This document shows, in pieces, positions 36,566 to 45,467 of a stretch of 64,000 nt of DNA; the stretch's first letter is position 1, and every line of letters starts with the position of its first letter. The notes under the pieces are model-generated. The model was not told the origin of the DNA. It did not search any database and saw only the letters and a list, made by a program, of their open reading frames with translations. Both the position numbers and the translations under genes were made by a program. Location of the stretch: the NCBI GenBank assembly GCA_963746825.1, contig CAVVCU010000018.1, positions 193,609 to 257,608 of the forward strand. Reading direction: 5' to 3'. This DNA comes from JACVRW01 sp963746825. GTDB lineage: Bacteria > Actinomycetota > Thermoleophilia > Solirubrobacterales > Thermoleophilaceae.

Positions 36566-38203
36566 ATGCGGGCCTCGACAGCACAGCTCCGCACCCTTCG
36601 CCGGCGTGAGTACGGCGACGCGAGCCGCCCGCGCGCCCACCCGGACGCCGGAACCGGCCACGGGGAGCGCTCGCACGCCGCGCAGATCATCCCGATCATG
36701 CTCGGCTGCCTCGCCCTCTCGGGACTCACCCTGCTCTATCCCTCGACGCCCACCTACGACCCGTGGGCCTGGATCCTCTGGGGGCGGGAGATATTCCAGC
36801 TCGACCTCGTGACCGAGGGCGGCCCCTCCTGGAAGCCGTTCCCCATTCTCTTCACCGCGCCGTTCTCGCTCTTTGGCCAGGACATCGCTCCCTACCTGTG
36901 GATCTGGGTGGCCCGCGCCGGTGGCCTGTTCGGTTGCGTCATGGCCTACCGGATGGCCAACCGCCTGATCGGCGGCGGGTTCTACGGCGCGCTGGCCGGC
37001 ATCTGCGCTTTCCTCGCGCTCTTCTCGAGCAACAAGTACGTGCGCGACGCCGCGCTCGGCAACTCCGAGCCGCTGCTCGCGGCGATCGTGCTCTGGGCCT
37101 TCGAGCGCCACCTCGACGGCCGGCGCGACCACGCGCTGCTGCTGGGCTTCCTCGCCGCGCTGCTGCGGCCCGAGGCGTGGCCCTTCCTCGGCCTCTACGG
37201 CCTGTGGCTGTGGTTTCGCAATCCCGAGCTGCGGCTGCGGCTGGCCATCTTCGCCGTGCTCATCCCCGTGTGCTGGTTCGTGCCCGAGTGGTGGGGCTCC
37301 GGCGATCCGCTGCGCGCCGGCGCGCGCGCCAACGCGCCGAACCCGGGCTCGGCCGCCTTCGAGGAGGTCCCGTCCGTGGCGCTCATCAAGCGCTTCGCGG
37401 CCTTCACGATCGCTCCGGTCAAGCTCGGGACGATCATCGCCGTGGCCTTCGCCGCGGTGATGTGGCTGCGCTACCGGCGCGAGAAGGTCACCCTGATGCT
37501 CACCGGCCTCGGGCTGGCCTGGTTCGTGCTCGTGGCCGTGATGACCGAGGCCGGCTTCGCGGGCAACCAGCGTTACCTGATCGTGACCACCGCGGTGGTC
37601 AGCGTGCTCGGCGGCATGGGCGCGGTGCGGGTGCTCCAGGGCGTGGAGTGGGTGGCCGCACGGCAGCTCGGCCCGGGGCGGGCCAGACCCGTGGTGATCG
37701 GCGCCGTGCTGCTGGGCCTCGCGATCGGCTCGCCCACCATCGTGGCCAAGGCCGACAACACCGCGCGCGTGCAGGGCGGCCTCGAGCACGAGGCCTACCT
37801 GTGGGCCGACCTCAGGGGACTGATCGACGAGGCCGGGGGACAGGACGCTCTACTCGACTGCGGCGGGGTGTACAGCGGTCCTTTCCAGACGCAGATGGTG
37901 GCCTACGAGATGGGGATCCACGGGATACAGGTGGGCTGGAAGACGACGCCGCCGCCCGGGGCCACCTTCCGCACCCGCACGGTGCCCGACGGGCCGCTCG
38001 TCACGCGGCCCACCGACGACCGCTACCGCCTGGTGGGCACCAACGGCAAGTGGCGCCTGCTGACCGTTCCACCCGAGGGCCGTTCCGACTGTCCGCGGGC
38101 CGGCCCCTCGGCGCCCACCTTCGGCACGGCCGGCAACACCGCGAACAAGGACACCGAGCTCGAGGTCATCGGCGACCCGGACCGGCCTCAGTCCGAGGAT
38201 TGA
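36566..38203 (+). CDS. Polytopic membrane protein, mannosyltransferase-like
   Basis: This is a 545-residue protein with many hydrophobic segments. The N-terminal extracellular loop has TYDPWAWILWGREI, an Asp-containing motif near the first helix as in GT-C transferases, then a long membrane region (LALFSSNKYVRDAALGNSEP, VTEAGFAGNQRYLIV). The last ~130 residues form a soluble domain with CGGVYSGPFQTQMVAYEMG. It is likely a polyprenyl-phosphate-dependent sugar transferase. ATG 36566 follows the YbhN-type gene by 11 bases, and the GT39 gene starts 27 bases after its stop. Confidence 0.65.
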   Translation: MRASTAQLRTLRRREYGDASRPRAHPDAGTGHGERSHAAQIIPIMLGCLALSGLTLLYPSTPTYDPWAWILWGREIFQLDLVTEGGPSWKPFPILFTAPFSLFGQDIAPYLWIWVARAGGLFGCVMAYRMANRLIGGGFYGALAGICAFLALFSSNKYVRDAALGNSEPLLAAIVLWAFERHLDGRRDHALLLGFLAALLRPEAWPFLGLYGLWLWFRNPELRLRLAIFAVLIPVCWFVPEWWGSGDPLRAGARANAPNPGSAAFEEVPSVALIKRFAAFTIAPVKLGTIIAVAFAAVMWLRYRREKVTLMLTGLGLAWFVLVAVMTEAGFAGNQRYLIVTTAVVSVLGGMGAVRVLQGVEWVAARQLGPGRARPVVIGAVLLGLAIGSPTIVAKADNTARVQGGLEHEAYLWADLRGLIDEAGGQDALLDCGGVYSGPFQTQMVAYEMGIHGIQVGWKTTPPPGATFRTRTVPDGPLVTRPTDDRYRLVGTNGKWRLLTVPPEGRSDCPRAGPSAPTFGTAGNTANKDTELEVIGDPDRPQSED

Positions 38204-38230
38204 GCCGCAGCGCTCACTAGGATCGCGGAG

Positions 38231-39814
38231 TTGGCCAGCGTCGCCCAAAGACTTCCCTCGCTCCCACGAGAACACTCGCTGACCTCGGGCTTCGCGCTGC
38301 CCGCGCTGGCGCTGCTGGTGCTGCTCGCGGTGTCGGCCTTCCTGCGCACCAACTCGCTGGGCGAGTCGCTGTGGATGGACGAGGGGCTCTCGATCGGTAT
38401 CGCCTCGCAGCCGCTGTTCGACATCCCGGGCGTCCTGCAGGTGGACGGCTCCCCGCCGCTCTACTACATGGCGCTCTCGATCTGGATGGACCTGGTGGGC
38501 GACGGCCCGGCGGAGACTCAGGCGCTGTCGGTGCTGATCTCGCTGATCGCCGTCCCGGGCGGCATGTGGGCCGGCTGGAGCCTGTTCGGCCGGCGCGCCG
38601 GACTGATCTGCGCCGCCCTGTGCGCGGTCAACCCGTTCCTCACCAGCTATGCCCAGGAGACGCGCATGTACTCGCTCATGCTCGTGCTCTCCCTACTGGC
38701 CACGGCGGCCTTCATCCACGTGTTCGCCTACGGCCGGCGGCGCTACCTGCCCCTGTTCGCGATCCTGCTCGCGCTCATGCTCTACACGCACAACTGGGGG
38801 CTCTTCCTGGCCGCCGGGCTGATGTGCGCGCTCATCCCGTGCTGGTACGTGTCGGAGGTCCGCTCGAGCTTCTGGAAGGACGCGCTGATCGGCTTCGGCT
38901 TCGCCGGGCTGCTCTACCTGCCCTGGCTGCCCACGCTGCTGCACCAGATTCGCTACACCGGCGCGCCGTGGCTCAACTCGCCCAACTTCGGGGCGCCGGT
39001 GCAGATCTCGCGGTCGCTGCTCGGCGGCGGCACGCCCACCGTCGCGCTGGTGCTGGCGGGCGGTTCGGGCATCGCCGCCGTGATCGCGAAGCGCGTGGAG
39101 GACAAGGAGCGCACTGCCGTGATCGCCGGCGCGGTGACCGTGCTGGCCACGCTGGCGATCGCCTGGCTGGTCTCTCAGGTGTCGCCCGCGTGGACCACCC
39201 GCTACCTCGGAGTGCTGCTCGGGCCGATGCTCCTGATCGCGGCCCTCGGGCTCGCGCGTTCGGGCAACCTCGGCCTGGTCGCGTTCGTGATCATCTTCGG
39301 GTTCTGGGCCATACCCAAGTCCTTCGGCCTCGAGAACAAGTCGAACGCCTCCGACCTGCGCGAGGCGGTGGTGCCGGAGCTCAGCGAGGGCGACCTCGTG
39401 CTCTCGATGCAGCCCGAGCAGGGACCACTCCTGGCCTACCACTTCGAGCAGCTCGGCGGGTCGCCGAAACTCAAGTTCGGAAGCCCGATCGGCGCGGTCG
39501 AGAACGACCGCGTGATGGACTGGACCGACGCTCACGAGAAGCTCGAGGAGGCCACTCCGGCCAAAAACCTCGACCCCCTGCTTGATAACCTGCCCGCCGG
39601 CGGACGGGTCCTCATCGTGCATCCGGTCACGAGACAGGCTGACCAGTGGGATGCGCCCTGGACCCAGCTCGTGAGGCGCCGGTCGGCCCAGTGGGGCGCG
39701 GCCCTCGCCGCCGACAAGCGCTTCGAGCTGGTCGGCGCCGTCCCACCGAACTACCGCCCCGCGACCCGCATCGGGGTGCGCGGAGTCCTCTACGAGAAGA
39801 AGAGAACAGGATGA
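38231..39814 (+). CDS. GT39-like dolichyl/polyprenyl-phosphate mannosyltransferase family protein
   Basis: This is a 527-residue GT-C membrane transferase. The hallmark acidic pair is WMDEGLSIG (about residues 48-56) after the first helix, then VDGSPPLYYMALSIWM, SYAQETRMYSLM and LMLYTHNWGLF, all typical of PMT_2/GT39 proteins. About ten helices cover residues 20-370; the C-terminal domain is soluble. TTG 38231 is the start, with no nearby ATG. The stop overlaps the ATG of the flavoprotein gene. It likely transfers a sugar from a polyprenyl-phosphate donor outside the membrane. Confidence 0.8.
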   Translation: MASVAQRLPSLPREHSLTSGFALPALALLVLLAVSAFLRTNSLGESLWMDEGLSIGIASQPLFDIPGVLQVDGSPPLYYMALSIWMDLVGDGPAETQALSVLISLIAVPGGMWAGWSLFGRRAGLICAALCAVNPFLTSYAQETRMYSLMLVLSLLATAAFIHVFAYGRRRYLPLFAILLALMLYTHNWGLFLAAGLMCALIPCWYVSEVRSSFWKDALIGFGFAGLLYLPWLPTLLHQIRYTGAPWLNSPNFGAPVQISRSLLGGGTPTVALVLAGGSGIAAVIAKRVEDKERTAVIAGAVTVLATLAIAWLVSQVSPAWTTRYLGVLLGPMLLIAALGLARSGNLGLVAFVIIFGFWAIPKSFGLENKSNASDLREAVVPELSEGDLVLSMQPEQGPLLAYHFEQLGGSPKLKFGSPIGAVENDRVMDWTDAHEKLEEATPAKNLDPLLDNLPAGGRVLIVHPVTRQADQWDAPWTQLVRRRSAQWGAALAADKRFELVGAVPPNYRPATRIGVRGVLYEKKRTG

Positions 39815-41316
39815 CCAACGAGACTGCTACCACCGAGCTTGCCAGGCCAGAGATGCGCGAAAAGCCCACGGTCATTCTCGGCGCAGGACCCGCCGGCCTG
39901 ACCGCGGGGTACCTGCTGGCCAAGAAGGGCCTGCCGGTGATCGTGCTCGAGGCCGAGGATCAGGTCGGCGGCATCGCCAAGACCGCGGTGCGCGACGGCT
40001 ACCGCTTCGATCTGGGCGGCCATCGCTTCTTCACCAAGGTCAAGGAGGTCGACGACCTCTGGCACGAGATCATGAAGGAGGAGTTCCTCAAGCGGCCGCG
40101 CATGTCGCGCATCTACTGGAACAAGAAGTTCCTCGACTACCCGCTGCGCGGCCCCGACGTGATCAAGAAGCTCGGCCCCGTCGAGCTCACGCGCTGCCTC
40201 TTCTCCTACTTCTGGGCGCAGATCAAGCCCAAGGGCAAGGAGGAGACCTTCGAGCAGTGGGTCTCCAACCGCTTCGGCAAGCGCCTGTTCAACCTCTTCT
40301 TCAAGTCCTACACCGAGAAGCTGTGGGGGGTCTCCACCTCGGAGATCCGCGCCGAGTGGGCGGCCCAGCGCATCAAGGGCCTGTCGTTCTTCTCGGCGGC
40401 CAAGTCGGCCTTCTTCGGCAACAAGGACAACAAGATCAAGTCGCTGATCTCGGAGTTCAACTACCCGCGTTACGGCCCGGGCCAGATGTGGGAGACGATG
40501 ACCGACGACATCCGCGAGCTGGGTGGGCAGGTGTTGCTGGAGCACAAGGTCACGCAGCTCGACTTCGACGGCGACAAGTGCGTCGGCGTGCACGTGGGCG
40601 ACACGGTCTACGAGCCGTCCGCCGTCGTCTCCTCGCTTCCGCTGCGCAACATGGTCGGGATGGCGAGCCCGCGCCCGCGCTCTGAGGTGGTGGCCGCCGC
40701 CAAGGGCGTGCGCTACCGCGACTTTCTCACCGTGGCCGTGGTGCTCAACGGGGAGGACATCTTCCCCGACAACTGGATCTACATCCACGAGCCCGGCGTG
40801 CACGTGGGACGCATCCAGAACTTCCGCTCCTGGAGCCCCTGGATGGTGCCCGACCCCTCAAAGGCCTGCGTGGGGCTCGAGTACTTCTGCTTCCAGGGCG
40901 ACGAGCTCTGGGAGATGGACGACGAGAAGCTCGTCCAGCTTGGCGTGCGTGAGCTCGAGGAGCTCGGGCTGGCCAAGCGCGACCAGCTCGAGTTCGGCTT
41001 CGTCGAGCGGGTGCCCAAGGCCTACCCGATCTACGACTCCGAGTACGCCGAGCGCGTTTCGATGATCCGCTCCTGGCTCGACGGCCTGGACAACTTCATC
41101 CAGGTCGGGCGCAACGGCCTGCACCGCTACAACAACTCCGACCACTCCATGCTCACCGCCATGCGGGCGGTCGACAACCTCGTGGACGGCGCCGATCACG
41201 ACATCTGGGCGGTCAACGCCGAGTCGGTGTACCACGAGGAGGAGAAGCAGGACGAGCAGCAGCCCTACATCGAGGCCCCGGAGACCGAGGCAATGAAGGA
41301 GCCGCTGCACTCGTAG
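39811..41316 (+). CDS. FAD-dependent oxidoreductase, UDP-galactopyranose mutase/protoporphyrinogen oxidase-like
   Basis: This is a 501-residue flavoprotein. The Rossmann motif is ILGAGPAGLTAGYLLAKKG with VIVLEAEDQVGG, then FDLGGHRFFTK, a substrate loop common in UGM-like and amine-oxidase-like proteins of polysaccharide loci. Further segments are KLWGVSTSEIRAEWAAQR and GRNGLHRYNNSDHSMLTA near the C-terminus, which closes over FAD. It could isomerise or oxidise a nucleotide or lipid-linked sugar. ATG 39811 overlaps the GT39 stop (ATGA). True UGMs are shorter (about 370-400), so the exact reaction is uncertain. Confidence 0.8.
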   Translation: MTNETATTELARPEMREKPTVILGAGPAGLTAGYLLAKKGLPVIVLEAEDQVGGIAKTAVRDGYRFDLGGHRFFTKVKEVDDLWHEIMKEEFLKRPRMSRIYWNKKFLDYPLRGPDVIKKLGPVELTRCLFSYFWAQIKPKGKEETFEQWVSNRFGKRLFNLFFKSYTEKLWGVSTSEIRAEWAAQRIKGLSFFSAAKSAFFGNKDNKIKSLISEFNYPRYGPGQMWETMTDDIRELGGQVLLEHKVTQLDFDGDKCVGVHVGDTVYEPSAVVSSLPLRNMVGMASPRPRSEVVAAAKGVRYRDFLTVAVVLNGEDIFPDNWIYIHEPGVHVGRIQNFRSWSPWMVPDPSKACVGLEYFCFQGDELWEMDDEKLVQLGVRELEELGLAKRDQLEFGFVERVPKAYPIYDSEYAERVSMIRSWLDGLDNFIQVGRNGLHRYNNSDHSMLTAMRAVDNLVDGADHDIWAVNAESVYHEEEKQDEQQPYIEAPETEAMKEPLHS

Positions 41317-41325
41317 GCCCGGACG

Positions 41326-42141
41326 GTGAGCGGCGAGGCCTTCGCGCTCGCCCTGGGCGCCGCTGTGCTGCACGCCGGCTGGAACGTGCTCCTGGCCGGG
41401 GCGCGCGACTCGGTGGCGGCCACCGGAGCGCTGTTGCTGTTCGGGGCGCTGCTGCTGGCGCCGGCCGCCCTGCTCACCGGCTCGGTGGTGTCCTCGGACG
41501 CGCTGCCCTACGTGGCGGGCTCGGCAGCGCTGGAGCTGGCCTACTTCGTGCTGCTCGCCTTCGCCTATCGCGGCGGGGAGATGAGCGTCGTGTACCCGGT
41601 CGGTCGCGGGTCGGCCCCGGTCGTGGTCCTGGCCGCGGGCGCGGTCGGGCTGGGGGTGGGGGTGTCCTGGGTCGCGGCGCTCGGGGTCGGCCTCGTGGCC
41701 GCCGGGGTGCTGCTACTGGCTCTTCGCGGCGATCCCGGGAGTCGCGACGTGCTCTTCGGTCTGGCCATCGGGCTGGCCATCGCGGGCTACACCCTGGTCG
41801 ACAGCGAGGGCCTCGACCACGCCGACCCGCTGGCCTACCTGTTCCTGGTGGCCGCCGTTTGCGCGGTGGCCTACGGCGGCGGCCTTCTGGCCACCGGCCA
41901 GGGCGGCGCGCTGAAGGCCGCTCTGAACCCGAGAGCGGCGCTCACGGCCGCCGCGGTGTTCGGCGCCTACGCAATGGTCCTGGCCGCGCTCGAGCTCGCC
42001 CCGGCCGCCTCGGTGGCCGCGGTGCGGGAGTCGAGCGTGGTGATCGCTGCGGTGTTCGCCTGGCTCTTCCTCGGCGAGCCGCGCCGGCTGACCGCCGCCG
42101 CGCTGGTGGCCGCCGGCGTGGCCGCGATCGCGCTGGGATGA
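41326..42141 (+). CDS. EamA/DMT-superfamily transporter
   Basis: This is a 271-residue protein with ten short hydrophobic helices in two repeats. The first repeat starts FALALGAAVLHAGWNVLLAGA and has SVVYPVGRGSAPVVV; the second shows AVRESSVVIAAVFAWLFLGEP, typical of the EamA family. It exports or imports small metabolites such as amino acids or nucleotide sugars. GTG 41326 follows the flavoprotein by 9 bases. It may be part of the glycan operon or an unrelated passenger. Confidence 0.85.
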   Translation: MSGEAFALALGAAVLHAGWNVLLAGARDSVAATGALLLFGALLLAPAALLTGSVVSSDALPYVAGSAALELAYFVLLAFAYRGGEMSVVYPVGRGSAPVVVLAAGAVGLGVGVSWVAALGVGLVAAGVLLLALRGDPGSRDVLFGLAIGLAIAGYTLVDSEGLDHADPLAYLFLVAAVCAVAYGGGLLATGQGGALKAALNPRAALTAAAVFGAYAMVLAALELAPAASVAAVRESSVVIAAVFAWLFLGEPRRLTAAALVAAGVAAIALG

Positions 42142-42184
42142 ATCTGGCGCGCGCGAATGCTTGCCGCCTCGCCCGCGAGGGCAG

Positions 42185-42643
42185 ATGAAAAGCATGCTCA
42201 ACCCACTGGCTCTGCCCAACGACCTGGTCGCCGCCCTGCGCTCGGTGGCCAACATCGAGCGGCTGCTCGACGAGCGCCTCGCCGAGGTCGAGTACCGGCT
42301 CGCTGAGCTCGACGCCCGGATCGAGCGCCTGCCCATCGACCTCGAGCGCACGCTGCGCCCGCACCTCGAAGCGCAGATAGCGGGCGTCGAGAAGCTGCAT
42401 CCCGAGCTGGTGGCCAACCGCGAGCACGCCGAGAAGCTGCCGGGCAAGGTTGATGGTCTCGGCAAGGAGATTCGCGCTGTCAACGACTCGGTCGGAGGGG
42501 TGAAGGCCGAGCTCAGCACAGTCAGCTCCGAGCTGCGCGGTGTGCTGGGCGAAATAAGCGAGGTGCGTGAGACCGTCGAGCCCCTGCAGGGTCCGGCTGA
42601 GCGGGTGGCCCGCCTAAGCGAACGGCTGCCGGGCGGCGGCTGA
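42185..42643 (+). CDS. Coiled-coil hypothetical protein
   Basis: This is a 152-residue protein. A hydrophobic N-terminus MLNPLALPNDLVAALRSV is followed by almost continuous amphipathic helix with heptad-like Leu (RLAEVEYRLAELDARIERL and GVKAELSTVSSELRGVLGEI), typical of a coiled coil. There is no signal peptide. ATG 42185 or the ATG at 42194 may be the start. I see no similarity to a known family; similar low-complexity helical proteins are common in actinobacteria. It may be structural or membrane-linked. It converges with the sulfatase-fold gene. Confidence 0.5.
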   Translation: MKSMLNPLALPNDLVAALRSVANIERLLDERLAEVEYRLAELDARIERLPIDLERTLRPHLEAQIAGVEKLHPELVANREHAEKLPGKVDGLGKEIRAVNDSVGGVKAELSTVSSELRGVLGEISEVRETVEPLQGPAERVARLSERLPGGG

Positions 42644-42653
42644 GCCGGCCGCC

Positions 42654-44106
42654 CTACACGTAGTAAGGCAGCGGCCCGCCGGCGGCGTCGAGCACCGTGC
42701 GGTAGAGCTCCCGGCTCACCTGGGGGCGGCGCTGCACGACGTTGATCAGCTCGCGGGGGTCGGCCTGGAGGTCGCACGAGCGTCCGCTCCTGGCCGCGGT
42801 TGTCGCCGATCAGGACCCAGTCGTCGTTGCGGATGAAGAAGCGGTTGTACATGCCGCCGTAGTGGAAGTCGCGGCGCTCCGCGGGCTGCCCGCCGTCGAG
42901 GGTGGGGGAGAGGTCGGTGCCCTGCATCCACCCCGGTGCCCGGAGCCCGACCATCGAGAGAAGGGTTGGGCCCACGTCGTGGGTGGAGGCGAAGTAGGGG
43001 CTGGTGGTCCCCGCCGCGCGGCCGTCGGGGTGGATGATCACGAACGGCACCTGGGCCAGCTCGGGATGTAGCTGCGACGGGACCTTGCCGGTGTAGCCGC
43101 GCTCACCGAGCAGATAGCCGTGGTCCGACAGCATCACGATCGCCGTGTTGCGGTCGAGGCCCATCTCGTAGAAGCCCTCCATGAAGTGGCCGAGCCAGGT
43201 GTCGGTGAGCGTGACCTCGGCGGCGTATATCGCCTTCAGGTGGCGGATCAGCTCCGGGCTGAAGTTCCGGGCGAAGCCGTACTTGGTCACCCCGATGTTG
43301 GGGCCCTCGTAGTCGGGGTCCTTGTACATGTCGACGTACTTGGGCGGCGGGCTCCAGGGCTCGTGCGGGTCGAAGCAGTCCACCGTCAGGCAGAACGGCT
43401 GGCGCAGGCGGGCCTCCTCGAGCTGAGCGCGGGCCTCCTTGAACACCCGCGCCGCGCAGGTCTCCTCCTCGTCGACCCCGCCGCCGCTGTTGGCCAGGTA
43501 CTTGCGCATGCCGGGGACGTAGCGCTCGTCGCGCAGGGGCCCGGGCAGCCAGTCGTACACGGTCTCCAGCGGGATGCTCTCGGGCGGCCGGTAGAAGCCC
43601 GATTGACCCACGACCGAGCGCCAGTGGCTGAAGCTCTTTCGAAACGGCTCGTAGGCCTTGGTGAAGCCCAGGTGCGGGTTGTCGGACACCTGCGCCGTCC
43701 AGTACCCGCTACGGCGGAGCTCGCTGGTGAACGTGCGCTCGGGCTCCTCGATCGGAAGCCAGCCGGGGCTCGAACCGAGCTCCTCGTTCGGAACGAAATC
43801 GCGGTAGGGGAAGATGCGGCGCGAGGTGAAGATCGAGCGCCGCGCGGGGATGGTCACCATCGCCTCGGGGAAGGCGCGCTCGAAGCGCAGGCCGCGGCCG
43901 CACAGCTCGTCGACGTTCGGGGTGCTGACGGGGGAGCCGTAGGCGCCCACGTGGTCCGGCCGTAGGCTGTCGACGATCAGCAGCAACACGTTCAGCTGCT
44001 CGGGAGAACCGCTCTCCTCCAGCGAGCACGCGGAGTTCGAGAGCAGCGCAGCGCCCGCCGCTCCCGCGGCGCCTGCTTGGAGGAACCGGCGGCGGCTCAT
44101 GCGCAT
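42654..44106 (-). CDS. Tat-exported sulfatase-fold enzyme, one frameshift
   Basis: This is a protein of about 483 residues. The N-terminus MSRRRFLQAGAAGAAG is a twin-arginine signal, ending near SNSAC, possibly a lipobox. The sulfatase fold is clear: LLIVDSLRPDHVGAYG (metal Asp), TIPARRSIFTSRR, DCFDPHEPWSPP, MLSDHGYLLGERG and LAQVPFVI. The Cys/Ser converted to formylglycine in true sulfatases (C-x-P-S-R) is Thr85 here (TIPAR). The last part is out of frame: an extra base near 42777 separates ERTL from CDLQADPRELINV, and the restored tail ends PLPYYV at the TAG 42654-42656. It starts at ATG 44106 or 44100, divergent from the GH6-like gene. Confidence 0.85.
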
Positions 44107-44197
44107 ACGGGCGCGGAGGGTAGCTGACCGGACGGGTGGTCCAGCGGGCGCGCAGACACATGATTCAGCTGCTATCTCATGCCGATACAGAGAGAGG

Positions 44198-45464
44198 ATG
44201 ACCCGATCAGCCGCGATCTTCCTTGCCCTGCTCGCCGCTGCTCACCGGCGCGTCGGCCGCTCCTGCTCAGGAGCCCCTGCCGCCCGCCTACCCTGAGGGG
44301 CCGCTCGTGCCCCCGGAGTTCGCCCTGCCGCCGCAGAGCGTCCCGCCGGGACCCGTGGGCGAGTACCCCGAGGACTGGGCCGAGTGCGTGCGGGAGAACC
44401 CCCCGCCGCCCCAGCAGTATCCGCGCGACCTCGACCTTCGCGCGGTCGACCCCGCGGCGCCAAACCCGCTCGTGGGCACCAAGTACTTCGTCGACCGCAT
44501 GGAGCCGGCCTACATGTCCTGGCGCAAGTGGATGCGCACCGGGCAGACCGGGAAGGCGAGCACGATCTGGAAGCTCGCCCGCGAGCCCCGCTTTCGCTGG
44601 TTCGGGGCCTTCACGCAGCCGCGCATGCGCAAGAAGGTGCGTGGCTTCCTCGACCGCGTGCAGTGCGACCAGCCCGGCTCGGTTCCGCTGATGGCCGTGA
44701 TGCGCCACCGGGGCAACGAGTGCACCGGCCGCTATCTCGCCGGCGGCGCGCGCGAGGACCGGCGCACGATGAAGTGGTACGAGAACTTCGCCGCGGTGGT
44801 CGGCGACGCGCGAGTGGTGATCGCCTTCGAGCCCGACTCACTGGGCACCGTCGACTGCCTGGCCCCGCACCGCCGCGACGACCGCCTGCGCGTGCTCGCA
44901 CACGGCGTGGAGGTGCTGTCGAAGCTCCCCAACGCCACCATCTATCTCGAGGCGGGCGCATCGGACTGGGAACCGGCCAAGCGCACCGCGAAGCAGCTGC
45001 GCAAGATCGGCATCCACAAGGTGCGCGGATTCGTGCTCAACGTGACTCACCACGACTGGACGCGCAACAACATCCGCCACGGGCTCGACCTGTCGCGCCG
45101 GGTGGGCGGCAAGCCCTTCATCATCAGCACGAGCTACAACGGCCGCGGCCCGTTGCACTACATCAACCGCGCCCAGAACAGCTGGCGGCGCATCAACGTG
45201 TGGTGCCACCCCGGGCTCCGTGGGCTGGGCACTCCGCCCACCACGGTCACCTCGCACCCGAAGGTGGACGCCTACATGTACGTCAACCGCCCCGGCTACT
45301 CCGCGGGCTCCTGCAACGGCGGGCCGCTGCCGGTGGGCACCTGGTGGCCCGACCGCGGCCTGATGTACGCCCGCTACGCCACCACCTGGGAGGGCCCGCC
45401 CCAGGGCACCAGGTTCGGCCACTACAAGCGCTACTCGCTGCGGGACCTGGGCGCCTTCGACTGA
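44198..45464 (+). CDS. GH6 (cellulase)-fold secreted protein, one frameshift
   Basis: This is a protein of about 422 residues. ATG 44198 begins a signal peptide (TRSAAIFLALLAA); one extra base near 44240 separates it from LTGASAAPAQEPLPP, so the ends belong together. The GH6 fold shows VIAFEPDSLGTVDCL (the catalytic acid Asp), IYLEAGASDWEPAKR, RGFVLNVTHHDWT, ISTSYNGRGPL and WCHPGLRGLGTPPTT. Two catalytic-type residues differ from active cellulases: the GRDC-type Asp is Glu (GNEC), and the PGESDG-type base region reads PGYSAG. It probably binds or processes a beta-glucan-like chain. Its stop is 3 bases from the converging GT39 gene. Confidence 0.8.
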
Positions 45465-45467
45465 GGT

